From Thalassovita mangrovi (GTDB lineage: Bacteria; Pseudomonadota; Alphaproteobacteria; Rhodobacterales; Rhodobacteraceae): a stretch of DNA of 64,000 nt. The notes under the pieces are model-generated. The model saw only the letters and a program-made list of their open reading frames with translations. It made no database searches and was not told the DNA's origin. Shown here piece after piece: positions 1 through 7,746 of this stretch. The stretch's first letter is position 1. Every line of letters begins with the position of its first letter. A program made the position numbers and the translations under genes. The DNA lies in NCBI RefSeq assembly GCF_009857745.1, contig NZ_WWEN01000005.1, forward strand, positions 186,001-250,000, given 5' to 3'.

Positions 1-1
1 C

Positions 2-436
2 GATCCCGAACGGGTCATGCGCGCCTATCCGCACGAAGTGTCGGGCGGCATGGGCCAGCGGATCATGATCGCGATGATGCTGATCCCCGATCCAGATCTG
101 CTGATCGCGGACGAACCGACATCGGCGCTCGACGTGTCGGTGCAGGGGCAGGTTCTGGAAATCATGGACAAGCTGGTGCGCGATCGCGGCATGGGGCTGA
201 TCTTCATCAGCCACGACCTGAACCTGGTATCGCAATTCTGCGACCGGGTGCTGATCATGTATGCCGGCCGCGTGGTGGAAACCTGCGATGCCGACAAGCT
301 GCACGAAGCGAAACACCCCTATACCCGCGGGCTGCTGAATTCGCTGCCCCGCTTCGACGCGCCGCAAAAGCGGCTTGAAGTATTGCAACGAGACCCGGCC
401 TGGGCCGAGGCCGAAAGCGTGGGGCCGGACGCATGA
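2..436 (+). CDS. Dipeptide/oligopeptide ABC importer ATPase, DppD/OppD type (5' end missing)
   Basis: C-terminal part of a peptide-importer ATPase; the reading frame is already open at base 2, so the start and Walker A lie outside the window. Visible are an ABC signature variant (VSGGMGQR), Walker B with D-loop (LLIADEPTSALD) and the switch histidine (FISHDLN), then the C-terminal segment HPYTRGLLNSLP typical of the OppD/DppD family. It would energise uptake of di- or oligopeptides or similar solutes at the cytoplasmic face. Its stop overlaps the start of the next ATPase by 4 bases, as usual for DppD-DppF pairs. Substrate cannot be told from the ATPase. Confidence 0.9.
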   Translation, partial: DPERVMRAYPHEVSGGMGQRIMIAMMLIPDPDLLIADEPTSALDVSVQGQVLEIMDKLVRDRGMGLIFISHDLNLVSQFCDRVLIMYAGRVVETCDADKLHEAKHPYTRGLLNSLPRFDAPQKRLEVLQRDPAWAEAESVGPDA

Positions 437-1206
437 GCGCGCTAAGTTTTGAGGACCTGAACATCTGGTTCGGCGAAGGGCGCGACCGCGTCGACGCGGT
501 GAAACACGCCACATTCGAGGTCGCGCGCGGCGAAAGCTTCGGGCTGGTCGGCGAAAGCGGGTCTGGCAAATCCACCATCATGAGGGCGCTGACCGGGCTG
601 GTGCCGCATTGTTCGGGGCGGATGGCGGTGAACGACCAACCCTTGGGGCGCAAGCGCGACAAGACGTTCTACAAGACCGTGCAGATGGTGTTCCAGGACC
701 CTTACGCATCGCTGCACCCGCGCCAATCGGTCGATCAGATCCTGTCGGAAACGCTGCGCCTGCACGGGTTCCGCGATATCGACCCGCGCATCGAAAAGCT
801 GCTGGACGATGTCGGGCTCGGCCCCGCCTTCCGCTTCCGCTATCCGCACCAGCTTTCTGGTGGGCAGCGGCAGCGGGTGGCGATCGCCCGGGCGCTGGCG
901 CCGGAACCGTCGATCCTGCTGCTGGACGAACCGACATCGGCGCTGGACGTGTCGGTGCAGGCGGAAATCCTGAACCTGCTGACCGACCTGCGCGCCGAAC
1001 ACGACCTGACCTTCCTGATGGTGTCGCACGACCTGGCCGTGGTCGCCCATATGTGCGAACGCATCGCGGTGATGCAGGCGGGCGAAATCGTCGAGGTGCT
1101 GAGCGTCGAAGAGATGCGGGCGATGACGCCCAGCCATCCCTATACCAAGCAGCTTCTCGAAGCATCGCTGGGATACAGCCGCAGCGAGGTCGAAGCGGTC
1201 GTTTGA
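433..1206 (+). CDS. Dipeptide/oligopeptide ABC importer ATPase, DppF/OppF type
   Basis: Complete 257-residue second ATPase of the peptide-type importer. Walker A GESGSGKST is at residues 40-48, the signature LSGGQRQRV near 140, Walker B ILLLDEPTSALD near 160 and the switch motif VSHD near 195. It is shorter than many DppF proteins (about 320 residues) and lacks the long C-terminal oligopeptide extension, although SHPYTKQLLEASLG remains. Translationally coupled (ATGA overlap) to the preceding DppD-like ATPase, so the two form the heterodimeric motor; permeases and binding protein must lie upstream of the window. Confidence 0.9.
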   Translation: MSALSFEDLNIWFGEGRDRVDAVKHATFEVARGESFGLVGESGSGKSTIMRALTGLVPHCSGRMAVNDQPLGRKRDKTFYKTVQMVFQDPYASLHPRQSVDQILSETLRLHGFRDIDPRIEKLLDDVGLGPAFRFRYPHQLSGGQRQRVAIARALAPEPSILLLDEPTSALDVSVQAEILNLLTDLRAEHDLTFLMVSHDLAVVAHMCERIAVMQAGEIVEVLSVEEMRAMTPSHPYTKQLLEASLGYSRSEVEAVV

Positions 1207-1207
1207 G

Positions 1208-1240
1208 AAAAACGTGAAAGGCCGCATCGCGGCCCTTCAC
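1208..1240 (-). terminator. Rho-independent terminator of ppsA
   Basis: Hairpin with arms gtgaa-ggccgc and gcggcc-ttcac (1214-1240, loop about 3 bases). On the minus strand it is followed by a run of five T (complement of 1208-1212). It lies directly after the ppsA stop, between two convergent genes, and the T tract points to termination of the minus-strand gene. Confidence 0.75.
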
Positions 1241-1247
1241 CGCCCCG

Positions 1248-3632
1248 TCAGGATTTTTCCGCCTCGGCGACGTGTTTCTTCACCTGGACGAAACTGTCCG
1301 GCACCACCGATATGGAATCGATCCCCGCCTCCACCAGCACCCGGGCGAAATCGGGGTAATTCGACGGCGCCTGACCGCACAGCCCGATCTTCGCCCCCGA
1401 TTCATGCGCCTTGCGGATCACCGTGCGGATCATCCATTGCACCGCCTCGTGACGTTCGTCGAACAACGGCGCCAGCTTGTCGCTGTCGCGGTCGATGCCC
1501 AGGGTCAGCTGGGTCAGGTCGTTCGACCCGATGGAAAACCCGTCGAAGCGCTTGGCGAATTCCTCGGCCAGCACGACGTTCGACGGGATTTCGCACATCA
1601 CATAGGTCTGCAGCCCGTGCAGCCCGCGTTCCAACCCTTCTTCCTTCATCACCTCGATCACCCGGTCGGCTTCTTCCGGGGTGCGGCAGAACGGGATCAT
1701 CACCATCACGTTGTCGAACCCGATCACCTCGCGCAGCCTGCGGATGGCGCGGCATTCCAGCCGGAACCCTTCGCGATAGGCCGGATCGTAATAGCGCGAC
1801 GCGCCGCGCCAGCCGATCATCGGGTTGGCTTCCTCGGGTTCGAACTGCGCCCCGCCCAGCAGGTCGGCATATTCGTTGGTCTTGAAATCGCTCATCCGCA
1901 GGATCATCGGGTTCGGATAGGCCACGGCGGCAATCCGCGACAGGCCAAGCGCCAGCCGGTCGACGAAGTAATCGGTCTTGTCCTCATATCCCCGGGTCAG
2001 CTCCTCGATCTCGGCCCGGACACCCGCATCTTGCACCTCGTCGAAGCGCAGCAGCGCCTCGGGGTGGACCCGGATCGTGTTGGCGATGACGAATTCCATC
2101 CGCGCCAGCCCGACCCCATCCGCCGGCAACCGCCACCAGCGCGCCGCCGTCGCCGGGTTGGCCATGTTCAGCATCACCTTGGTTCGGGTGGCGGGCACAT
2201 CGGTCAGGTTCAGGTCCTCGACCGTCACCTCGGCCAGCCCTTCGTAGACATGGCCGACATCGCCCTCGGCACAACTGACGGTGACTTCCTGCTCATCGTG
2301 CAGGACGAAGGTCGCGTTGCCGCAGCCGACCAGCGCCGGAACGCCCAGTTCGCGGCTGACGATGGCGGCGTGGCTGGTGCGCCCGCCGCGATCCGTCACG
2401 ATGGCCGAGGCCCGTTTCATCACCGGCACCCAATCGGGGTCGGTCGTGGAGGTGACCAGTACCGCGCCGTCGACAAAGCGGTCGATATCCTCGGGCGTTT
2501 CGATCAGGCAGACGCGGCCGGTGGCGACCTGTTCCCCGACCGACAGCCCGGTCACGATGGTGTCGCCATGCGCGCCCACCGAATAGCGTTTGAACGTCTG
2601 CGCACCCTGCCGCGACTGCACCGTTTCGGGGCGCGCCTGCACGATGAACAGATCGCCCGTCACGCCGTCCTTGGCCCATTCCATATCCATCGGCTGACCG
2701 TAATGGTCCTCGATCACGGCGGCCTGCCGGGCTAGGTCCAGCACCTCGTCATCGCTGAGCACGAAAGCCGCGCGTTCGGCCTTGGAGGTGGGCACGTTGC
2801 GGATCGGTTCAGCCGCCCCGGCGGCGGCATAGATCATCTTCTTTTCCTTGGCGCCGAGCTTCTTTTCGATGATCGGGCGCAACCCGTCGGTGTCCAGGAA
2901 CGGTTTGTAGACCTGGTATTCGTCCGGCGTGACGGCCCCCTGCACGATGTTTTCGCCCAGCCCCCAGGCGGCGTCGATCAGCACCACCTTGTCGAAGCCG
3001 GTTTCGGTATCGATCGAAAACATCACCCCCGACCCGCCAATATCCGAGCGCACCATGTGCTGCACCCCCACCGACAGGGCGACCTGCATGTGATCGAACC
3101 CTTTCAGTTCGCGGTAGGTGATCGCCCGGTCGGTGAACAGCGAGGCATAGCATTTACGGCAGGCACTCAGAAGTTCCTCTTCGCCGCTCACGTTCAGGAA
3201 TGTTTCCTGCTGTCCGGCGAAGCTGGCATCAGGCAGGTCCTCGGCAGTGGCACTGGAACGGACCGCCACGGCCAGATCGGCCTGGCCGGAGCGTTCCGAA
3301 AGCGACCGGTAGGCCTGGCGCAGCGCGGCTTCGGTTTCGGTCGGCCAACTGCCCGCGACGATGGCCGCGCGGACGGTTTCGCCCGCCTTGTGCAGCGGCA
3401 TCCTGCCCTCGCCATAGGCGCGCATCGTGTCGGTGATCAGCGTGTCGAGCCCGTTTGCCTTGATATAGCGGCGAAAGGCGTTGGCGGTGGTGGCAAATCC
3501 CGGTGGCACGCGAATGCCCTTGGCGCCAAGCCCTTGAACCATTTCGCCCAGCGATGCGTTCTTGCCGCCGACAATCGGCACGTCGTCGCGGCGCAGGTTT
3601 TCAAAGAAAATGACCTCGTCATCAATCGGCAT
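1248..3632 (-). CDS. ppsA: Phosphoenolpyruvate synthase
   Basis: 794 residues, the usual length of PEP synthase (pyruvate, water dikinase): pyruvate + ATP + water give PEP + AMP + phosphate, the entry to gluconeogenesis from pyruvate. The N-terminal ATP-grasp domain opens with VGGKNASLGEM. The swivelling phosphohistidine domain carries GGRTSHAAIVSREL, with the catalytic His near residue 419. The C-terminal PEP/pyruvate barrel contains FSIGSNDLTQLTLGIDRD and the conserved cysteine in KIGLCGQAPSNYPD. The start has a strong GGAGGGG ribosome site. Single-gene unit, with an FNR-like palindrome upstream and a hairpin terminator behind. Confidence 0.97.
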   Translation of the reverse strand: MPIDDEVIFFENLRRDDVPIVGGKNASLGEMVQGLGAKGIRVPPGFATTANAFRRYIKANGLDTLITDTMRAYGEGRMPLHKAGETVRAAIVAGSWPTETEAALRQAYRSLSERSGQADLAVAVRSSATAEDLPDASFAGQQETFLNVSGEEELLSACRKCYASLFTDRAITYRELKGFDHMQVALSVGVQHMVRSDIGGSGVMFSIDTETGFDKVVLIDAAWGLGENIVQGAVTPDEYQVYKPFLDTDGLRPIIEKKLGAKEKKMIYAAAGAAEPIRNVPTSKAERAAFVLSDDEVLDLARQAAVIEDHYGQPMDMEWAKDGVTGDLFIVQARPETVQSRQGAQTFKRYSVGAHGDTIVTGLSVGEQVATGRVCLIETPEDIDRFVDGAVLVTSTTDPDWVPVMKRASAIVTDRGGRTSHAAIVSRELGVPALVGCGNATFVLHDEQEVTVSCAEGDVGHVYEGLAEVTVEDLNLTDVPATRTKVMLNMANPATAARWWRLPADGVGLARMEFVIANTIRVHPEALLRFDEVQDAGVRAEIEELTRGYEDKTDYFVDRLALGLSRIAAVAYPNPMILRMSDFKTNEYADLLGGAQFEPEEANPMIGWRGASRYYDPAYREGFRLECRAIRRLREVIGFDNVMVMIPFCRTPEEADRVIEVMKEEGLERGLHGLQTYVMCEIPSNVVLAEEFAKRFDGFSIGSNDLTQLTLGIDRDSDKLAPLFDERHEAVQWMIRTVIRKAHESGAKIGLCGQAPSNYPDFARVLVEAGIDSISVVPDSFVQVKKHVAEAEKS

Positions 3633-3692
3633 GATCGTGCCCCCTCCTGATGTCCTTTGCCCGCCACCCTACAGGGGCCGCGCGGGCGGGCG

Positions 3693-3706
3693 TTGATCTT
3701 GGTCAA
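3693..3706 (-). promoter_or_regulatory. FNR/FnrL-like box upstream of ppsA
   Basis: TTGATCTTGGTCAA fits the TTGAT-N4-ATCAA pattern of FNR/FnrL sites with one mismatch. It is centred about 67 bases upstream of the ppsA start codon in the 170-base gap before the WbqC-like gene. This suggests oxygen-responsive control; it is inferred from the motif alone. Confidence 0.5.
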
Positions 3707-3803
3707 AGTCTGCGCGATCCGGGGGCTTCAGCCTCAACCCAAAGGGAGGATGCGCAAGGGACGGAAAACCCGCCGAATTAACCCACGCGCCCTGGAACGC
3801 GGA

Positions 3804-4472
3804 TCAAAGGCCCGGCCACGCCCCGGAAAGGGCCTCGCCGTCGATATCGGCGCGGATGCGCGATCCGGCGCCGGGCAAAAGCAGTTCGGGTAGCAGATGG
3901 GGAAACGCACCCCGGTACGGCGGCAAGAACTCCAGCGTCATCCCGCGGGTGGCAAAGGCGTTCGGCTGATACAGGTCCCGCCCGCCGGGGGCGTTGATGT
4001 AATGGGACGCGCCCAATGCGTCCAGGATCGCCAGGATACGGTCCTGCCCGCGCAACCCTGCGGGCAACCCCAACGCTGAACTGCGCAGGAAACGCACAGG
4101 CAGATCCAGCAGTTCGGTGACCAGCCTCAGCCCCCGTTCCAGAAAGTCGGGCACCGACGGCAAGGGGCCGAACAGATGCGCGTGCAGCGGCGACGAAACC
4201 GCCTTGTCGATCCCGGCCCCGGCCAGCCGGGCATCGAGGCTTGTGCGGGCCTCCGGCGCCCAGTCCAGCTGATTGATCCGGGTATCCCGCGCAGCGCGCG
4301 CCAGCGGCAGGGTCAGCCAGGTTCCGGGCGCCAGTTCGCAGCGGTGAACACGCCCCCTGCGCGGGAACTGCACATCGTCCAGGATCACGAACAGATCGCT
4401 TGCCGCCATCAGCCGGAAGTAACCCGCATAGGGGAAGAAATACGGCTGCATGATCGCGACCCTGAGCGTCAT
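3804..4472 (-). CDS. WbqC-like family protein
   Basis: 222 residues starting MTLRVAIMQPYFFPYAGYF, the hallmark N-terminus of the WbqC family (PF08889), followed by FVILDDVQFPRRG and a conserved THLPL-like segment (WLTLPLARAARDT). The family occurs in O-antigen, capsule and natural-product clusters; its biochemical role is not established, though an acyl or aminoacyl ligation role has been suggested from context. Last gene of a five-gene minus-strand operon; its ATG overlaps the stop of the GT8-like gene by 4 bases. Confidence 0.85.
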   Translation of the reverse strand: MTLRVAIMQPYFFPYAGYFRLMAASDLFVILDDVQFPRRGRVHRCELAPGTWLTLPLARAARDTRINQLDWAPEARTSLDARLAGAGIDKAVSSPLHAHLFGPLPSVPDFLERGLRLVTELLDLPVRFLRSSALGLPAGLRGQDRILAILDALGASHYINAPGGRDLYQPNAFATRGMTLEFLPPYRGAFPHLLPELLLPGAGSRIRADIDGEALSGAWPGL

Positions 4473-5416
4473 GTCGGATCACCCGGCCGAAAGAAGATAT
4501 CGGGCAGCGACAGAACATGACGGCGGAAATGCGCGATGACCTTCGAGTCGTAGTCCCGTTCGGAAAACTCTGCGAAAGCCTCCGGGCAACACAGGAAAAG
4601 ATGCCGGTCGAAATGGTCGCGCCGCTGGTAGTGCAGCACCCGAATGTCCTGTTCCGATTTCAGCCCGGCCCGGAACATTTCATCCTTGTTGGTGCAGTTG
4701 TAGGACGGGTCCAGCGGAAGGTAGTCGATGCCATGTTCTGCGATCAGCACCGACATGGCGATCTGGGCGGCAAAAATTTCACGCTTCCGCAGCCGCAACA
4801 GGGCCGCGGCCTGCAGCGTCCGGCTTTCGAAATCGGGCCGGACGAGATCGAAAGCCGCGCGGTTCATCACCACGAAGCCGAAATTGAAATAGGGCGGCGC
4901 CTTGCCGTTTTGCGGCCGGGCGAGCGTGTAGGACAGAGACAATCGCGGCGCGTCCCGGCCGAAATGGGCGAATAGCTCGGCCCAACTGCGGGTGTTTTCA
5001 TCGGGGTCAGGGCCGAAGGGCGATTGATGCGCCTGCATCGCGGCGATCATCGGGCGGGGGTGTCGGCAGACCTGTTCCAGCACCGGGTCGATATCGCGCA
5101 ACAGGCAGGCATCGGCGTCGCACATCACCACGATATCGCTTTCAAGCGGATTTTCGAACCGGTCGATCCCGGATGAAAATTCCGGCGTGCGCTTGTGCTC
5201 CGGGATGATCCGCCAGATCACGTTCTCGTCCGTAGCGCTCCAGCCGTTCATGTCGTGGGTGTTTTCGGCGGCCTCATCGCCGCCCACCGAGATCACCACC
5301 GGCGCCGCCTCATAGGCCCCGCCCAGTTTGCGCAGGGATTTCACCGCCAGCTTGACGCCGGAAAAGAACCCCGGCGTCGGCAGGACCGGGATACGGAACT
5401 CAAAGCGGCAGGGCAT
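4469..5416 (-). CDS. GT8-like glycosyltransferase family protein
   Basis: 315 residues from the ATG at 5416 (MPCRFEFRIPVLPT). I prefer this start because the longer open frame would run deep into the upstream gene. IVVMCDADACLL (about residue 95) looks like the DxD nucleotide-sugar/metal motif of GT-A enzymes, and YFNFGFVVMNRAAF resembles the YFNSGVMLIN signature of GT8-type transferases. Expected to move a sugar from a nucleotide donor in the cytoplasm; the acceptor is unknown. Overlaps the upstream beta-propeller gene by 17 bases and the downstream WbqC-like gene by 4, so all are co-translated. Could also be a glycosyltransferase-fold protein without activity. Confidence 0.65.
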   Translation of the reverse strand: MPCRFEFRIPVLPTPGFFSGVKLAVKSLRKLGGAYEAAPVVISVGGDEAAENTHDMNGWSATDENVIWRIIPEHKRTPEFSSGIDRFENPLESDIVVMCDADACLLRDIDPVLEQVCRHPRPMIAAMQAHQSPFGPDPDENTRSWAELFAHFGRDAPRLSLSYTLARPQNGKAPPYFNFGFVVMNRAAFDLVRPDFESRTLQAAALLRLRKREIFAAQIAMSVLIAEHGIDYLPLDPSYNCTNKDEMFRAGLKSEQDIRVLHYQRRDHFDRHLFLCCPEAFAEFSERDYDSKVIAHFRRHVLSLPDIFFRPGDPT

Positions 5417-6329
5417 GGTCCGCCCCCTGTTCCAGCATCGCCCAACCGATCCCGTCACGTCCGAAATCATTGCCGTTATAGACCATGATCAACCCCTCGC
5501 CATGGGGGACAATCGCGGCATAGCCCTGCATCCAATCGTCGAAATCCCCCGGCCGGGGCGGGTTTTCAAAGGCCACCGGAGTCACCGGGCCACAGGCCAC
5601 CCCTTGTTCGTCGACCGGGCAGGACGCCACGCGATAGGGATGGGTGCCGCCCTTGCGGAAATCATCGCCGCGTTCGCTGAACCACAGCCGCCTTTGCCCC
5701 TGCCATTCGGTGACCCAGGGCCGGATTTGTGCGGTGAATCCGCCCTGTACCGGAACGGCCGTTACCGCGCTTTCGTCCCAGGTGATGCCGTCAGGGGAAA
5801 AACAGGTCCGGATGCCATAGCGAAACGCCTCCGGCGGGCCGCAATCGGCGACGAACCACACGCGATAGCCGTCCTTTTCCGCCAATACGAACGGGGTCCG
5901 GTCGCCCGGATGCGCCCGGCCGATCGGCTGCGGATGGGTCCCGAAATCCAAACCGTCCCCACTGCGCGCCAGCCCGATCTGGGTGTTGTAATCCCTGTCG
6001 GGGTCGCGCCGGATGCCCGAGTAATAGAGCAGGTAGTCGTCGCCCTGCCGCCGCAAGCAGGACGGCGCGGTACCGTCGCAATCGAACCGGCCCGGCGCGG
6101 CATCGGGAAACACCGGATCGCGGTACAGTGCGCGGATTTCCATATCCCGGGATGGATCGACATCGGCGGCGAAGGTCCGGGATCGGTTCGCCGCGTCACG
6201 ACCGCCGAAAAAGATCCGCCACAACCGGTCGGACAGCGGCAGAACCGTCGGCACCTGCGCATGGCTGATCCAGTCGCCGCCGCCGGCGGTCAGGAACATC
6301 CCCTTGCGTGACCACAGCGCGCCCGTCAC
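5400..6329 (-). CDS. Five-bladed beta-propeller (GH43/GH32/GH130-like) protein
   Basis: 309 residues from a GTG start overlapping the preceding stop (GTGA). The repeated blade pattern includes LWRIFFGGRDAANRSR, DDYLLYYSGIRRDPDRDY, IGLARSGDGLDF, GYRVWFVADCG and GLIMVYNGNDFGRDG. These are typical of five-bladed propellers related to GH43/GH32/GH130 glycosidases and phosphorylases, a group frequent in surface-sugar clusters. Acidic residues sit at the propeller entrance (for example SRTF then D, and NGNDFGRDG), but catalytic residues cannot be assigned with confidence. No signal peptide, so it likely acts in the cytoplasm on a cluster intermediate. Confidence 0.7.
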   Translation of the reverse strand: MTGALWSRKGMFLTAGGGDWISHAQVPTVLPLSDRLWRIFFGGRDAANRSRTFAADVDPSRDMEIRALYRDPVFPDAAPGRFDCDGTAPSCLRRQGDDYLLYYSGIRRDPDRDYNTQIGLARSGDGLDFGTHPQPIGRAHPGDRTPFVLAEKDGYRVWFVADCGPPEAFRYGIRTCFSPDGITWDESAVTAVPVQGGFTAQIRPWVTEWQGQRRLWFSERGDDFRKGGTHPYRVASCPVDEQGVACGPVTPVAFENPPRPGDFDDWMQGYAAIVPHGEGLIMVYNGNDFGRDGIGWAMLEQGADHALPL

Positions 6330-6994
6330 TTGAAACGCATCCCTTTGAGCCGGTCGCTGGAATATTCCTCTTTCCGGTCGTCGGGGTGGCGCACGACGCT
6401 ACCCGGCGGCAAATCGCGGCGGATCATGCAGCGCGTTTCCAGATAGGTGTCCGCGCCGATGGTGACGCCGTTCGAAATCCCCACCTGCCCCCCGATCAGG
6501 CAACCCGGCCCGATGGTGCAGCCGCTGGAAATGCCGACCTGCGAAGAGATGAAGCAATGATCCCCGATCGTGCTGTGATGGCCGATATGCACGGCGGTCC
6601 AGATCACGCAGCCGTCGCCGATCCGGGTAAAGGGCTGCAGGATGGTGTTTTCGAGGATGAAGCAGTTTTCGCCGATATGATCGGCCATGTCATGCACCGA
6701 AGGATGCACGAAGCTGGCAAAGCTATAGCCGCGCGCGCGGCCTTCGCGGTGCCGGTCCCGGCGCAACCCGTTCAGCTGCTGGTAGCTGAGCGGGCCGAGC
6801 AGCTTCACCTCACCGGGCGGGAAACGGGTTTCCAGCGCGTCCCAGGGCACCACCGGCAGGCCATGAAATTCCGCCTGCGTCGCATATTCGCGGTCCACGG
6901 TGAACCCGACCACCCGGTCGGACCCGAAACGCCTGATATAGGCCAAGGCCACTTCGGCGATCTGCCCCGCCCCGAAAATCACGATATCTGTCAA
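6326..6994 (-). CDS. Sugar O-/N-acyltransferase, NeuD/PglD type (left-handed beta helix)
   Basis: 222 residues from a TTG start (MTDIVIFGAGQIAEVALAYI) preceded by GAGG. The N-terminal nucleotide-fold domain has a GAGQIAE loop. The C-terminal half is built of hexapeptide repeats (IGENCFILENTILQPF, IGDGCVIWTAVHIGHHSTIGDHCFISSQVGISSGCTIG), i.e. a trimeric left-handed beta helix. The HIGHH segment supplies the candidate catalytic His. NeuD/PglD enzymes acetylate amino sugars with acetyl-CoA. With the aminotransferase on the opposite arm, acylation of a newly made amino group is a plausible role. Confidence 0.85.
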   Translation of the reverse strand: MTDIVIFGAGQIAEVALAYIRRFGSDRVVGFTVDREYATQAEFHGLPVVPWDALETRFPPGEVKLLGPLSYQQLNGLRRDRHREGRARGYSFASFVHPSVHDMADHIGENCFILENTILQPFTRIGDGCVIWTAVHIGHHSTIGDHCFISSQVGISSGCTIGPGCLIGGQVGISNGVTIGADTYLETRCMIRRDLPPGSVVRHPDDRKEEYSSDRLKGMRFK

Positions 6995-7004
6995 AGCCTC
7001 AAAC

Positions 7005-7655
7005 CTATTTGAAAACGTAAACCGTATATTCGTAGAGACCGTAATCGGCCCGGATCACATGCCGCCGCGACAGGTCCCGGACCACGAAACGCGCCATGTC
7101 GTCATAGGGAAGATGGAACAGGTCATCGCGTTCCCAATCCACGTGCTTGGACATCACGTTGAACGCCATGCCCCGGCGCACCGCCCCGAACACCGTCGAC
7201 AGAAGCTGCCGTGCCGCCCCGAACATCGCGTCGTGATCCGCGGTCAGCTTTTCCGTCAGCACACCGTTCAGCACGGCATAATCCACCTTGCCCAGCCGGG
7301 ACGGATCGGACAGCACATCGGCCCGTTCGAACGGGATGCCGGGGAATTTTGCCCGGCAATGACGCACCATCGTGTCGGACAGGTCGATGCCGCGATAGCG
7401 CAGGTCCGTGCGGCCCGTGTCCTGAAGATATTCCCAGAAATGCCCCGCGCCGCAGCCCAGGTCCAGAACCTCGGCCCCCGGTTCGCTCAGCAGATCGGCC
7501 ATCACGCCATAACGCAGCCGCGCGCCCTCGGCATCCGGCCAGTCCATGCCCTGCGCACAATCCCCGTAGCGTTCGAAACACCTGTCGTAATGGGCGCTCA
7601 GCCTGCTGAACAGAGTCCGGGCCGATTCAGTCGTGATTTGCGCACCTATCGCCAT
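7005..7655 (-). CDS. Class I SAM-dependent methyltransferase
   Basis: 216 residues from the ATG at 7655 (MAIGAQITTESARTLFSRL); the longer frame upstream would cross the divergent promoter and encodes nothing recognisable. Motif I EVLDLGCGAGHFWEYL, then acidic loop YRGIDLSDTMVRHC and motif II/III region ERADVLSDPSRLGKVDYAVLNGVLTEK define a Rossmann-fold SAM methyltransferase. First gene of the five-gene minus-strand operon; 10 bases separate it from the acyltransferase. The substrate is probably the cluster product. Confidence 0.85.
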   Translation of the reverse strand: MAIGAQITTESARTLFSRLSAHYDRCFERYGDCAQGMDWPDAEGARLRYGVMADLLSEPGAEVLDLGCGAGHFWEYLQDTGRTDLRYRGIDLSDTMVRHCRAKFPGIPFERADVLSDPSRLGKVDYAVLNGVLTEKLTADHDAMFGAARQLLSTVFGAVRRGMAFNVMSKHVDWERDDLFHLPYDDMARFVVRDLSRRHVIRADYGLYEYTVYVFK

Positions 7656-7746
7656 AAGGTAATACTGGTAATAATTTTCTAACTTAGGTTTAATGCTTTG
7701 CGGATAATTGTGAAGCGCGAAGTGAGTTTCGTAAGGTATTTTTATC
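7656..7746. promoter_or_regulatory. Divergent promoter region of the 3.8-10.5 kb cluster
   Basis: A 91-base AT-rich gap (clearly poorer in GC than its surroundings) between the methyltransferase and the radical SAM gene. It must hold both outward promoters of the two arms. No operator could be assigned by eye. Confidence 0.5.
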
